Assembly (NCBI RefSeq): GCF_023702675.1
Contig: NZ_CP098478.1
Span: 1,550,001-1,614,000, forward strand
DNA from: Acinetobacter sp. C26M
GTDB lineage: Bacteria > Pseudomonadota > Gammaproteobacteria > Pseudomonadales > Moraxellaceae
Direction: 5' to 3'
Length of the DNA stretch: 64,000 nucleotides
The notes beneath the pieces were generated by a model. The model was given only the letters and a program-made list of their open reading frames with translations, did no database searches and was not told the origin of the DNA. Shown here in pieces: positions 50,799 through 60,323 of the stretch (position 1 is its first letter; every line of letters begins with the position of its first letter). The translations under genes were made by a program, and so were the position numbers.

Positions 50799-53378
50799 AT
50801 GCGATTTGAAAAATTTACAAACCGTTTACAGCAAGCACTCTCAGACGCACAATCATTGGCAATGGGTAAGGATCATACTGCAATTGCAGGAATTCATATC
50901 CTGTCGACTCTTTTGAAAGAACCTGCCAATCTGAGTTTATTGCAACAAGCGGGTGCACGTTTACCAGAGTTAAAGCAAAAATTGGAACAAGCATTAGAAA
51001 ATGCTCCTACTTTGGCGAATCCTACAGGTGATATCAATCTGAATCCTGAAGCGGTAAAGGCATTGAATTTAGCTGACCGTTATGCACAAAAAGCAGGTGA
51101 TGAGTTTTTATCAACAGATTGGGTGTTGTTAGGTTTAGCTGAAACGGGCGAAACCAAAACTATTTTAAACAGCGTGGGTGTAACACCAGAAAGCTTACGT
51201 AAAGTGATTGAAAATATTCGAGGAAATGACAAAGTTATGAGCAATAATCACGAAGATCAACGTGACTCACTCAATAAATACACCATTGACTTAACTGAGC
51301 GTGCTTTAGCGGGCAAGCTTGATCCTGTGATTGGCCGTGATGATGAAATTCGTCGTACCATTCAAGTTTTATCACGTCGTACTAAAAATAATCCTGTCCT
51401 GATTGGTGAACCTGGGGTCGGTAAAACAGCGATTGTCGAAGGATTAGCACAACGTATTGTCAATGGCGAAGTACCTGAAGGGTTGAAGAATAAGCGTGTA
51501 CTGTCATTAGACTTAGGTTCATTGCTTGCAGGTGCAAAATATCGTGGTGAGTTTGAAGAGCGTTTAAAAGCTGTATTGAAAGACCTTGCTAAGCACGAAG
51601 GCGAGATCATCCTATTTATTGATGAGTTACATACGCTCGTTGGTGCTGGTAAGGGTGATGGCGCAATGGATGCAGGTAATATGTTGAAACCTGCTTTAGC
51701 GCGTGGTGAACTTCGTTGTGTAGGTGCAACGACTTTAGATGAGTATCGTCAATACATCGAGAAAGATGCTGCGCTTGAACGTCGTTTCCAAAAAGTGTTG
51801 GTGGATGAACCAAGTGTTGAAGATACCATTGCGATTCTACGCGGTCTAAAGGAAAAATATGCCACCCATCATGGTGTGCAAATCTTAGACTCAGCGATTA
51901 TTGCTGCAGCGAAGATGTCTCATCGATACATTACAGATCGTCAACTACCTGACAAAGCTATCGACCTGATTGATGAAGCAGCATCGCGGATCAAAATGGA
52001 AATCGACTCGAAGCCAGAAGCTTTGGACAAACTTGACCGTCGCTTAATCCAATTGAAAATGCAATTGGAAGCGGTGAAAAAAGACCAAGATGCGGGAAGT
52101 AAAGCCGAGGTGAATCATCTTGAGCAGCAAATTGCTGAAAAGCAAAAAGAGTACAACGATCTCGAAGAGATTTGGAAAGCTGAAAAAACGCTGGTCGAGG
52201 GGGATAAGAAAGCACAAGTTGAATTGGATCAGGCACGCGTCGCTCTGGAAAAAGCTAAACGCGAAGGTGATTTGGCAGAAGCAGCACGTTTGCAATATGG
52301 TGTTATTCCAGAGTTGCAGAAGCGTTTAGAGCAAGCTGAAGTTGCAGAGGAAAATGAAGAACCGAAGCTAATTCGTACCAAAGTCACTGAGAATGAGATT
52401 GCCGAAGTGGTGAGTGCCGCAACAGGTATTCCTGTGGCGAAGATGTTGCAAGGTGAACGTGAAAAACTTCTAAATATGGAAGAGTTCTTGCATAACCGTG
52501 TGGTCGGACAAGATGAAGCAGTAATTGCTGTTTCCAATGCGGTACGTCGTTCACGTGCAGGCTTGTCTGACCCGAACCGTCCTAGTGGATCATTCTTGTT
52601 CCTTGGACCAACTGGTGTAGGTAAAACCGAGTTGACTAAGGCTTTGGCAAACTTCTTGTTTGACAGTGATGATGCCATGATTCGTATTGATATGTCTGAA
52701 TTCATGGAAAAACACTCGGTCAGTCGTCTGGTTGGTGCGCCTCCTGGTTATGTCGGTTATGAAGAAGGTGGTGTTTTAACTGAAGCGGTACGCCGTAAAC
52801 CTTATAGCGTGGTGCTGTTTGATGAGGTGGAAAAAGCCCATCCAGATGTGTTTAACATTTTGCTACAGGTGTTGGATGATGGGCGTTTAACCGATTCGCA
52901 AGGTCGTGTGATTGACTTTAAAAATACGGTTATTGTAATGACCTCGAACCTCGGTTCACAAGATGTACGTGAGCTGGGAGAAGGCGCAACCGATGATGAA
53001 GTTCGTACTGTGGTCATGAATGCGGTAACCCAGCATTTCCGTCCAGAGTTTATTAACCGTATTGATGAGTTGGTGGTTTTCCATTCATTACAGAAAGCGC
53101 AAATTCGTGGAATTGCCGATATTCAGTTAGATCGTTTACGTTCACGCTTGAGCGATCGGGATATGGGCTTAACCGTGGATGATACTGCTTTCGACTTATT
53201 GATCGATGCCGGTTTTGACCCTGTGTATGGTGCACGTCCATTAAAACGTGCCATTCAACAGCAAGTGGAAAATAACTTGGCTCAGAAAATCCTTTCAGGT
53301 GAATTTCAGCCGGGGGATAACATTTTAATCAAAGGTGAAGATGGTCATCTTGTGTTTGATAAAATGAAACTCAGCTAA
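50799..53378 (+). CDS. clpB: ATP-dependent disaggregase ClpB
   Basis: An 859-residue Hsp100 chaperone that, with DnaK, dissolves protein aggregates. Domains in order: N-terminal repeat domain (1-150), first AAA+ module with Walker A GEPGVGKT (about 206), coiled-coil middle domain rich in Gln/Glu/Lys (about 400-525), and second AAA+ module with Walker A GPTGVGKT (about 604) and Walker [13 protein letters not shown]. The length matches E. coli ClpB. An internal Met near residue 148 (VMSNN) could give the short isoform known in E. coli. Confidence 0.97.
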   Translation: MRFEKFTNRLQQALSDAQSLAMGKDHTAIAGIHILSTLLKEPANLSLLQQAGARLPELKQKLEQALENAPTLANPTGDINLNPEAVKALNLADRYAQKAGDEFLSTDWVLLGLAETGETKTILNSVGVTPESLRKVIENIRGNDKVMSNNHEDQRDSLNKYTIDLTERALAGKLDPVIGRDDEIRRTIQVLSRRTKNNPVLIGEPGVGKTAIVEGLAQRIVNGEVPEGLKNKRVLSLDLGSLLAGAKYRGEFEERLKAVLKDLAKHEGEIILFIDELHTLVGAGKGDGAMDAGNMLKPALARGELRCVGATTLDEYRQYIEKDAALERRFQKVLVDEPSVEDTIAILRGLKEKYATHHGVQILDSAIIAAAKMSHRYITDRQLPDKAIDLIDEAASRIKMEIDSKPEALDKLDRRLIQLKMQLEAVKKDQDAGSKAEVNHLEQQIAEKQKEYNDLEEIWKAEKTLVEGDKKAQVELDQARVALEKAKREGDLAEAARLQYGVIPELQKRLEQAEVAEENEEPKLIRTKVTENEIAEVVSAATGIPVAKMLQGEREKLLNMEEFLHNRVVGQDEAVIAVSNAVRRSRAGLSDPNRPSGSFLFLGPTGVGKTELTKALANFLFDSDDAMIRIDMSEFMEKHSVSRLVGAPPGYVGYEEGGVLTEAVRRKPYSVVLFDEVEKAHPDVFNILLQVLDDGRLTDSQGRVIDFKNTVIVMTSNLGSQDVRELGEGATDDEVRTVVMNAVTQHFRPEFINRIDELVVFHSLQKAQIRGIADIQLDRLRSRLSDRDMGLTVDDTAFDLLIDAGFDPVYGARPLKRAIQQQVENNLAQKILSGEFQPGDNILIKGEDGHLVFDKMKLS

Positions 53379-53400
53379 GTACAATTTTAACGATTGGCTA

Positions 53401-53433
53401 AAAAGATGGTGATCAAAATCACCATCTTTTTTT
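53401..53433 (+). terminator. Rho-independent terminator after clpB
   Basis: AAAAGATGGTGAT at 53401-53413 pairs perfectly with ATCACCATCTTTT at 53418-53430 and continues into a T run. Confidence 0.93.
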
Positions 53434-53545
53434 GTATTGGTGTTATTGGTCAGATTTTTGCTCGAATATTACCAATAACATTGCGACTTGATTAAAAACT
53501 TGATAGCTTCGGAACAAATAAGAAAAAAATTCAGGATGAATTGCA

Positions 53546-53986
53546 ATGGAAAACAACAGACATCATTGCACACATGCTTGTGTAATTTTGTTGTTAACGG
53601 CCTTATCTTCGATGGCGAATGCTGCACAGCCATTGAATGAAGGATCGCTCGCTTTACAAACAGGTATGCTGAACAATGCACTGCCTAGTATTATCATTAA
53701 AGCTCAGCAAGATGCTTTAAAGCCTGAAGAAGAGCGTTGGCGTTCACAACGGATCCTTAGTGATAAATACTTGGGTGATATTCGTGTTAGTACTATCTTG
53801 GGAGGCGTGTTATCTCCTCACGAAGAACAAAAAAAAGTACTGGCCGTTGATAATCGAGATAAGCGGGCTGCGACCATCAAACCACATGAACAACCACCTG
53901 ACCGTTACATGATTTATGAATTCGAGTCAGGCAATGTTCATGTGACTTATAACGATGATGTTAAAGCCGAGCTCGTAATTAAATAG
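53546..53986 (+). CDS. Exported hypothetical protein, 146 residues
   Basis: I do not recognise the family. AGGATG lies seven bases before the ATG. A signal peptide is clear, with cleavage near residue 26 (ANA-AQP). The mature part is hydrophilic, basic and acidic by turns, with a repeatable feature only in the final beta-like stretch YMIYEFESGNVHVTYND. Probably periplasmic. Its 3' end overlaps the end of the convergent rlmKL gene by eight bases. Confidence 0.7.
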   Translation: MENNRHHCTHACVILLLTALSSMANAAQPLNEGSLALQTGMLNNALPSIIIKAQQDALKPEEERWRSQRILSDKYLGDIRVSTILGGVLSPHEEQKKVLAVDNRDKRAATIKPHEQPPDRYMIYEFESGNVHVTYNDDVKAELVIK

Positions 53987-56183
53987 TGGGATGCTGAATT
54001 TTCCAAGCACGATGAATTTTTTGATTACGTTTAAAATCTAAACCAATCGTTTCAGAGGTGATTTCTTCAACTTGATACATCGCCTCTAACTCTTCATCTA
54101 GTTCAAAGCCACGATAGTTATTTGAGAAATACAAGGTTCCATCACTGGTTAAGCGATTCATAGCACGTTTAAGAAGTGAAACGTGGTCACGCTGTACGTC
54201 AAAAGTTCCATAGAACTTCTTTGAGTTTGAGAAGGTTGGTGGGTCAATGAAAATCAAATCATATTGCTCATGACCTTCTTTTAGCCACTCAAAGCAATCA
54301 CTTGCAAAGAACATGTGTTGTTCATCTGCATGATCTACAGTTAAACCGTTTAATACAAAGTTTTCTTTTGACCAATTCAAGTAAGTATTGGATAAATCGA
54401 CACTGGTCGTACTTGCTGCGCCACCTAAAGCAGCATGTAGGCTTGCTGTAGAGGTGTAGCTATAAAGATTGAGGAAATGTTTGCCTCGTGCTTCTTTGGC
54501 AATTCTTAAACGCATCTGGCGGTGATCCAAGAATAGACCTGTATCTAAATAATCGGTCAAATTCACCAAGATACGAGCATTGCCTTCCTGAACGATAAAA
54601 CGTTTCGATGCCGTACTTTGTTTAGTGTACTGGTTTGCACCCGCTTGTTTTGCACGTGTTTTAATAAAGATTGCATCACGACCTAAGCCTGTTACAGCGC
54701 GAATGGCAGCTAGCGCAAGGTTAAAACGTTTTTTTGCTTTTTCTGGATCAATGGTTTTTGGTGGCGCGTATTCTTGAACATGCAAACGATCCCCATATAA
54801 GTCGACTGCGACGTTAAAGTCTGGCAAATCGGCATCATATAAACGTAAACAGAATATATTTTCTTTGACTGCCCATTTTTTCAATGTTTGCATATTTTTT
54901 TGCAAACGATTGGTAAAGTCTTCTGCACCTTCAATTTTTTCAAATTGTTGTGGTTGCCAAGTGGCAAGAAAAGGTTGTGTCACTGTTGCAGGTTTAACGG
55001 TACCAAAACGGATATAAATTGGTAATTTACCATTCATCAAACGTAAGGTTTGAGGATCATTAATAGCAAGCACATCTGCCTGTTCAATTTGTGCTGCAAT
55101 GACAGCAACAGACTGATTTGGGAAATTCTTTTGTAACAGTCCCGATAAACCTAAATAGAATGAACGGCTAGAGGCTTTATCACCTAAACGTTCGCCATAT
55201 GGGGGGTTGGTCACGATAAAGGCTTTTTTACCTTCGGCATGGAAGTCATCCCAATCTGCTAGGGTACGTTCTTCAATTTGGATTTGATCAAGTAACTTTT
55301 CAAAACCAGCAGCAATGATGTTTTGGCGCGTTGCTTTTACAGCTTCCCAATCAGCATCATAAGCATAGAATTTAGGTAGGGGCTGTTGTAAAGCTTTCTC
55401 ATGACGTTCAGCAGCTTCAGCTTTCAGTGACATCCAGAGCTCATGGTCATGGCCATGCCAACCATTAAAACCAAAACGGCGCACTAAACCAGGCGCACGG
55501 TCTGTCAAAATGAGGAGAGATTCGATAATAAATGTGCCTGAGCCACACATTGGGTCAAGAATAATATCAGGTTGATATTTTGATAATTGGGCTTTTTGTA
55601 GAATCGCTGCAGCCAAGTTTTCTTTAATTGGTGCATCGGTCATATAACGACGATAGCCACGCTTATGTAAAGAATCACCAGATAAGTCTAAGCAAAAAGT
55701 ATGTTCCGTCTTACCTGCAAGGGCATACAGGGTAATTTCAGGTTGCTTAATATCAATGCTCGGACGCTTGCCAACGGCTTCCATAAAGGAGTCCACTACA
55801 CCATCTTTAACGCGTAGGGTCGCGAACTGTGTATTAACCTTAATTTCACGTTCTACGTGCAAGCGAACGGCAAAGGTACTTTGTGGTGCAAAAATCAAAG
55901 ACCAGTCAAAACTAATCGCGCCTTCATAGAGTTCTTCAGCGACATCACGCGCATCATGGGTATGTTCAAGCTCGTGGGTATGAATCGGTAAAAGTACGCG
56001 AGAGGCAAGGCGTGACCACATACAAACGCGGTATGCATTTTCAAGCGTGCCTTTAAACACTAAGCGACCAGCAAAACGTTGGATATTTTGAATGCCTAAA
56101 TCTTCAAGCTCTTGTTGTAATAAGGTTTCAAGCCCGTCCGCACAGGTCACCCAATAGTCTGTTAGACGTTGTTTAGCATTCAT
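53979..56183 (-). CDS. rlmKL: Bifunctional 23S rRNA methyltransferase RlmKL
   Basis: A 734-residue fusion enzyme that makes m2G2445 (RlmL half) and m7G2069 (RlmK half) in 23S rRNA. The N-terminal THUMP region (about 45-155) is followed by the RlmL domain with catalytic TNPPYGERLG (about 308-317). The C-terminal half has the RlmK Rossmann domain with NLYSYTSTASLHAALGGA and FIDPPTFSNSKK near 640. It is slightly longer than E. coli RlmL (702). Single gene, convergent with the small exported-protein gene. Confidence 0.94.
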   Translation of the reverse strand: MNAKQRLTDYWVTCADGLETLLQQELEDLGIQNIQRFAGRLVFKGTLENAYRVCMWSRLASRVLLPIHTHELEHTHDARDVAEELYEGAISFDWSLIFAPQSTFAVRLHVEREIKVNTQFATLRVKDGVVDSFMEAVGKRPSIDIKQPEITLYALAGKTEHTFCLDLSGDSLHKRGYRRYMTDAPIKENLAAAILQKAQLSKYQPDIILDPMCGSGTFIIESLLILTDRAPGLVRRFGFNGWHGHDHELWMSLKAEAAERHEKALQQPLPKFYAYDADWEAVKATRQNIIAAGFEKLLDQIQIEERTLADWDDFHAEGKKAFIVTNPPYGERLGDKASSRSFYLGLSGLLQKNFPNQSVAVIAAQIEQADVLAINDPQTLRLMNGKLPIYIRFGTVKPATVTQPFLATWQPQQFEKIEGAEDFTNRLQKNMQTLKKWAVKENIFCLRLYDADLPDFNVAVDLYGDRLHVQEYAPPKTIDPEKAKKRFNLALAAIRAVTGLGRDAIFIKTRAKQAGANQYTKQSTASKRFIVQEGNARILVNLTDYLDTGLFLDHRQMRLRIAKEARGKHFLNLYSYTSTASLHAALGGAASTTSVDLSNTYLNWSKENFVLNGLTVDHADEQHMFFASDCFEWLKEGHEQYDLIFIDPPTFSNSKKFYGTFDVQRDHVSLLKRAMNRLTSDGTLYFSNNYRGFELDEELEAMYQVEEITSETIGLDFKRNQKIHRAWKIQHPTI

Positions 56184-56437
56184 TCAAATTTCCAAAAACA
56201 TTTTTAGCAATCGGCTATTTTAACTGATTTTTGTTTGCTCTGTCGGTGCATATTTGTGTGATTGTCAGCTTTATTCTGAATTAATCGATATTTTTTTAAT
56301 AATTTGATCTGTATTTAGGAGATTCAAAAAATGTGATCGAGTACATTTTTATTTTTTTATTTTAATAGTTGGTACAGCTTTTGCATTTCTCTAAATGAAT
56401 AATCAATAAATATTTCTCCCAATGATGTGAGGACTTT

Positions 56438-56809
56438 ATGAAAGAAAGCATGAATAACGAAGTACTGGTCAATGCCGAAGCTTTTACGATTGCAACTCAA
56501 ATGTATGTCCGTTTAAGACGTGTCTGTGGTCGTGTGATCGATGTAATGTATCTCGTTAACAATAAAGATTATGCCAAGCATGTACTGGATATTGCTTTAA
56601 CTACTCAGGACCCAGAGTTGGAACGTTTTGTACATCGTTTAAGCCCATTGATTGATTTATATCCTGAGCCAAATCCATTGGTTGTGGAGACAAAAACTGC
56701 GATTGAAAAACAATCGGTTGAGGTTTTAGATACTTATTCCATGGAAGTGACAGACGAAGAAATTTATCAAGCGCAGGTGCATCATCACTATATTGGTGCA
56801 CTAAGGTAA
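56438..56809 (+). CDS. Hypothetical protein, 123 residues
   Basis: I do not recognise a functional domain. A GAGGAC ribosome-binding-like sequence lies just before the ATG at 56438; Met5 is an alternative. The protein is predicted helical, with an Arg-rich stretch (YVRLRRVCGRVIDVMY, about 23-38) and an acidic C-terminus ending in His-His-His-Tyr. No signal peptide or membrane helix. Probably a conserved Acinetobacter protein of unknown role. A terminator follows. Confidence 0.65.
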   Translation: MKESMNNEVLVNAEAFTIATQMYVRLRRVCGRVIDVMYLVNNKDYAKHVLDIALTTQDPELERFVHRLSPLIDLYPEPNPLVVETKTAIEKQSVEVLDTYSMEVTDEEIYQAQVHHHYIGALR

Positions 56810-56839
56810 ATTATAAGTCATTAAAAAATAGAAAATTAA

Positions 56840-56877
56840 AAGGATGTAGCGTTGATGTTTACATCCTTATCCTTTTT
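56840..56877 (+). terminator. Terminator after the hypothetical gene at 56438
   Basis: AAGGATGTA at 56840-56848 pairs with TACATCCTT at 56860-56868, followed by ATCC and a run of six T. Confidence 0.65.
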
Positions 56878-57045
56878 TAGGATATTCATATATAGACTAA
56901 TATTCAGAATTGATGTTCTGATAGTGCATAAAAAATAAGATCAAGTAAAAGAACTAAAATTTTTTACTTAAGTGCTGAAAACTTCAACTACGAATGAAAT
57001 CCAAAGTCTGTATAATGCCTTAACTTAACGTGTTAGGAATCTCTT

Positions 57046-58062
57046 ATGCACTTGGCGGCATTGCATACTTTGAGTCAGATCCAGCTCAATCAACAAGGAA
57101 ATCTCAAGCACTTTTTAACAATCGAGGGTCTTTCTAAACAAACCCTGACCAAAATTCTAGATACAGCACAAAGCTTTTTAGATGAAAATAATAATTTGAT
57201 CAACCGTCCACTACTTGAAGGGTTGACGGTGATGAATCTGTTCTTTGAAAACTCCACGCGTACCCGTACCACTTTTGAGGCTGCAGCGAAGCGTTTATCT
57301 GCCAATGTCTTAAATATTGATATCGCACGCTCAAGCACATCTAAAGGTGAAACGTTACGTGACACGCTTTGGAACTTGGAAGCAATGGCGGCAGATATTT
57401 TTGTGGTCCGCCATTCATCTTCAGGTGCAGCACATTTTATTGCTAAAGATGTTTGTCCTAAAGTTGCGATTATTAATGCGGGTGATGGTCGTCATGCGCA
57501 TCCAACCCAAGCAATGCTGGATATGTTGACGATCCGTCGTGAGACTAAAAAACCTTTTGAAGAATTAACCGTTGCCATTATTGGTGATATCAAGCATTCA
57601 CGTGTTGCTCGTTCAAATGTGGCAGCATTGCAAACATTGGGTTGTAAAGACATTCGTGTAATTGCACCAAATACCTTATTACCAGTAGCTTTTGATGAAT
57701 ATGGTGAGCATGTCCGTCTGTTTAACAAAATGGATGAAGGTGTAAAAGACTGCGATGTGATTATTGCATTACGTATTCAAAATGAACGTATTGATTCACC
57801 TGCACTATCTTCACAGGCTGAATTCTACAAAATGTACGGCTTAAACAAAGAGCGTTTGGCTTTAGCCAAGCCTGATTGCATCGTGATGCATCCTGGTCCA
57901 ATGAACCGTGGCGTTGAGATTGATTCAAGTGTTGCGGATGGCGATCAATCTGTCATTTTAAAACAAGTGACCAATGGTATCGCAGTTCGTATGGCGGTAC
58001 TGGCACTTGCGATGCAAGGGCAGTTACAAGAACAAGGTTTAATTGAAGCGATTGCACTGTAA
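57046..58062 (+). CDS. pyrB: Aspartate carbamoyltransferase catalytic subunit PyrB
   Basis: First committed step of pyrimidine synthesis: carbamoyl phosphate plus aspartate to carbamoyl-aspartate. The 338-residue protein has the carbamoyl-phosphate motif [10 protein letters not shown] (near 69-78), SSTSKGE, and HPTQAMLDM (near 148-156). The longer N-terminus (about 20 extra residues before LTIEGLS) fits the Pseudomonas-type enzyme that complexes with an inactive dihydroorotase, which is encoded 12 bases downstream. Confidence 0.95.
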   Translation: MHLAALHTLSQIQLNQQGNLKHFLTIEGLSKQTLTKILDTAQSFLDENNNLINRPLLEGLTVMNLFFENSTRTRTTFEAAAKRLSANVLNIDIARSSTSKGETLRDTLWNLEAMAADIFVVRHSSSGAAHFIAKDVCPKVAIINAGDGRHAHPTQAMLDMLTIRRETKKPFEELTVAIIGDIKHSRVARSNVAALQTLGCKDIRVIAPNTLLPVAFDEYGEHVRLFNKMDEGVKDCDVIIALRIQNERIDSPALSSQAEFYKMYGLNKERLALAKPDCIVMHPGPMNRGVEIDSSVADGDQSVILKQVTNGIAVRMAVLALAMQGQLQEQGLIEAIAL

Positions 58063-58074
58063 GGGATAGATCAC

Positions 58075-59307
58075 ATGAGTATTGTAAAAATTGAAAATGT
58101 CCGTGTGCTCGATCCAATTCAAAAAACTGATCAAGTCAAAACGGTTTATATCGAAAATGGTAAGTTGATCGATGCGGTAGGCCAAGTCGATGAAAGCATT
58201 GATGGGCAAGGCAAGTGGTTAATGCCGACCATGGTTGATTTATGTGCACGCTTACGAGAGCCAGGTCAACAACAACATGGGACTCTAAAGTCGGAAGGTA
58301 AAGCAGCGCGCGCCAATGGTATTTTGCATGTGATTACACCACCTGATTCAAAGCCAATTGTTCAAGATAATGGTGCTTTAATTCATGGCTTGATTGAAAA
58401 AGCACAATTGGATGGTGGTATTTATCTGCAAATTATCGGGGCCCAAACACAAGGTCTGAATGGCAAACAACCTGCTAATATGGCGGGATTGAAGAAGGGT
58501 GGATGTACTGCGGTTTCAAATGCCAATGCAAGCTTTGAAAATGATGATGTAGTAATTCGTACACTTGAGTATGCAGCAGGTTTGGGCTTAACTGTCGTGT
58601 TCTATGCAGAAGAGCCTCAGATTGCCAAAGATGGCTGTGCACACGAAGGCTTTATTGCTTCTCGTCAAGGTTTACCGATGATTCCAGCAATTGCTGAAAC
58701 AGTTGCAATTGCAAAATACCTAATCATGATCGAAGCAACAGGAGTGAAAGCCCACTTTGGACTGCTGTCTTGTGGTGCTTCAGTTGATTTGATTCGCGCA
58801 GCAAAAGAGAAAGGTTTACCTGTTACTGCGGATGTTGCGATGCATCAACTGCATCTTACTGAGCAGCTGACCGATGGCTTTAACTCACTAGCGCATGTAC
58901 GTCCACCGTTACGTTCTGAGCAAGATAAGGCTTTATTACGTCAAGGTGTCAAAGAGGGCGTGATTGATGCAATTTGTACCCATCATGAACCATTAAGCAG
59001 TTCTGCGAAAATGGCACCCTTTGCAGAAACACAACCAGGGATTAGTGCTTTTGATACCTATGTAGGTTTAGGTGTACAGCTGATTCAGGAAGGTGTATTT
59101 GAACCTTTAGAGTGGGTTGAAAAAGTCACGTCGATTCCAGCACAAGTTGCCAATATGACGGAATGCTGGCAGCAAGAAGCGGGTTGGGTTTTGGTTGATC
59201 CAGAACAAGTGTGGACTGTTTCCAAAGAAACAATCGTCTCTCAAGGTAAAAATACGCCATTGCTTGGACAGCAGTTAACCGGCAAAGTTATTACGATATT
59301 TGCTTAA
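58075..59307 (+). CDS. pyrX: Dihydroorotase-like non-catalytic subunit PyrC'
   Basis: A 410-residue amidohydrolase-fold protein cotranscribed with pyrB. The zinc motif normally reading DxHxHxR is D55-L-Cys-A-Arg-L-R61, so both metal histidines are replaced by Cys57 and Arg59, and the C-terminal catalytic Asp region SDHAPH reads THHEPL near 306. It therefore cannot be a normal dihydroorotase. In Pseudomonas such a pseudo-enzyme (PyrC') is needed to assemble the active aspartate carbamoyltransferase, and the pyrB neighbour supports that role here. A true pyrC must be elsewhere. Confidence 0.9.
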   Translation: MSIVKIENVRVLDPIQKTDQVKTVYIENGKLIDAVGQVDESIDGQGKWLMPTMVDLCARLREPGQQQHGTLKSEGKAARANGILHVITPPDSKPIVQDNGALIHGLIEKAQLDGGIYLQIIGAQTQGLNGKQPANMAGLKKGGCTAVSNANASFENDDVVIRTLEYAAGLGLTVVFYAEEPQIAKDGCAHEGFIASRQGLPMIPAIAETVAIAKYLIMIEATGVKAHFGLLSCGASVDLIRAAKEKGLPVTADVAMHQLHLTEQLTDGFNSLAHVRPPLRSEQDKALLRQGVKEGVIDAICTHHEPLSSSAKMAPFAETQPGISAFDTYVGLGVQLIQEGVFEPLEWVEKVTSIPAQVANMTECWQQEAGWVLVDPEQVWTVSKETIVSQGKNTPLLGQQLTGKVITIFA

Positions 59308-59321
59308 AATGATATAAAAGC

Positions 59322-59357
59322 AGCAGAATAAGACGATGAAGTCTTATTCTGCTTTGT
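59322..59357 (+). terminator. Terminator after pyrC'
   Basis: AGCAGAATAAGAC at 59322-59334 pairs perfectly with GTCTTATTCTGCT at 59341-59353 around a six-base loop. Its right arm runs directly into the repeat that begins at 59353. Confidence 0.82.
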
Positions 59358-59370
59358 AAAGTGTGATGTA
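59353..59370 (+). repeat. Upstream repeat, copy 1 (duplicated promoter region)
   Basis: TTTGTAAAGTGTGATGTA is identical to 60168-60185, and similarity continues into ATTGTATTTAAATT. It lies 153 bases before the start of the gene at 59506; the second copy lies 156 bases before the gene at 60324. Confidence 0.8.
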
Positions 59371-59505
59371 GATTATTGTATTTAAATTTTACAAAATAGA
59401 TAAAAACAAAAAAATTAGATTAAAGTAAGAAAATAAATGAGATGTGCTTTACATAAAATTATAAAAAACGAGAAATAAATGAGTTAAATCATTGGAGCTA
59501 AACAT

Positions 59506-60078
59506 ATGGCTATAAATCCAATGGAGCTACTTAAGCAAAAAGTATCCTCTATTATTGTGAATGACCAAACTTTTTTGGTGAATGAGAAAAATGATGTTTT
59601 ATCCAGATTTTATCCCATTTTTCTGCATCGTTTTTTGCAAAAACCAGAACTTGTTGATCAGTTAAAAGAGAAGCTAACACCTTCTGTTTTTGACCTGTTG
59701 GAAGAAAATGAACGGGTAAAAAATGCATTACTCTTGAGGTTAGCAGCAGGCAAGGTTTCTGTTGCAGAGGTAGAAATCACATTAAATCGGGCAATTCCGA
59801 AAAGTCTGGCGGTACTTTCAAATGAAGTCGGCAATGATGCAATAAGCATTATTCATTACCTACGTGAACATCAACAATCTATTCATGCTTTATTGCCAAA
59901 CTGGTCTGAGGAAGTACTTGCATTGTTAGATGAAGTTCCAATTGTAGCTGAATCCTTGGAACAAGTTACTGAGCCAGTTGAGATCGCAACCGAAAAGAAA
60001 TCCTATCGGTTATTTCCTTTCCTGACGCTCATTTTCGCCAGTTTTTCCTTACTTTTTCTATATCAATTAAGCAAATAA
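59506..60078 (+). CDS. Membrane-anchored paralogue of the OmpA-family protein's N-terminal domain
   Basis: A 190-residue protein whose first 140 residues align throughout with the start of the next gene (MAINPMELLKQKV against MSINPIELLKQKV, then LSRFYPIFL, PELVDQLKE, VKNALL, SIIHYLREH). After that it has a short linker and a single C-terminal helix (about 168-187, FLTLIFASFSLLFLYQL) and stops, without the OmpA domain. It is either a truncated duplicate or a working short form. Function unknown; a cytoplasmic domain tethered to the inner membrane seems likely. Confidence 0.75.
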   Translation: MAINPMELLKQKVSSIIVNDQTFLVNEKNDVLSRFYPIFLHRFLQKPELVDQLKEKLTPSVFDLLEENERVKNALLLRLAAGKVSVAEVEITLNRAIPKSLAVLSNEVGNDAISIIHYLREHQQSIHALLPNWSEEVLALLDEVPIVAESLEQVTEPVEIATEKKSYRLFPFLTLIFASFSLLFLYQLSK

Positions 60079-60167
60079 AAATGTTTTATGAGTGATGAAA
60101 TTATTCGCTATGGCAGTACTTACAATTCAAACCAGTAATAAGCTAAGGTCAATTGGTTTTAGCCAGG

Positions 60168-60185
60168 TTTGTAAAGTGTGATGTA
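60168..60185 (+). repeat. Upstream repeat, copy 2 (duplicated promoter region)
   Basis: Exact 18-base match to 59353-59370, with further similarity downstream. It shows that the duplication included the control region and not only the coding sequence. Confidence 0.8.
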
Positions 60186-60323
60186 AGTATTGTATTTAAA
60201 TTATATAAAAACGAATAAAAAATACACAATTGATTAGAATAAAAAAGCGTCAGCTTGCTTGTGTTCTGCATATTTCTTAAGCGATCTGAATATTATAAAT
60301 TTAATGTGTTGGAGTGAATAACA

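Noticed and set aside
52229..52705. 158-codon open frame opposite clpB
   Set aside because: Low-complexity Ser/Arg-rich translation typical of a reverse-strand shadow of a highly expressed gene.
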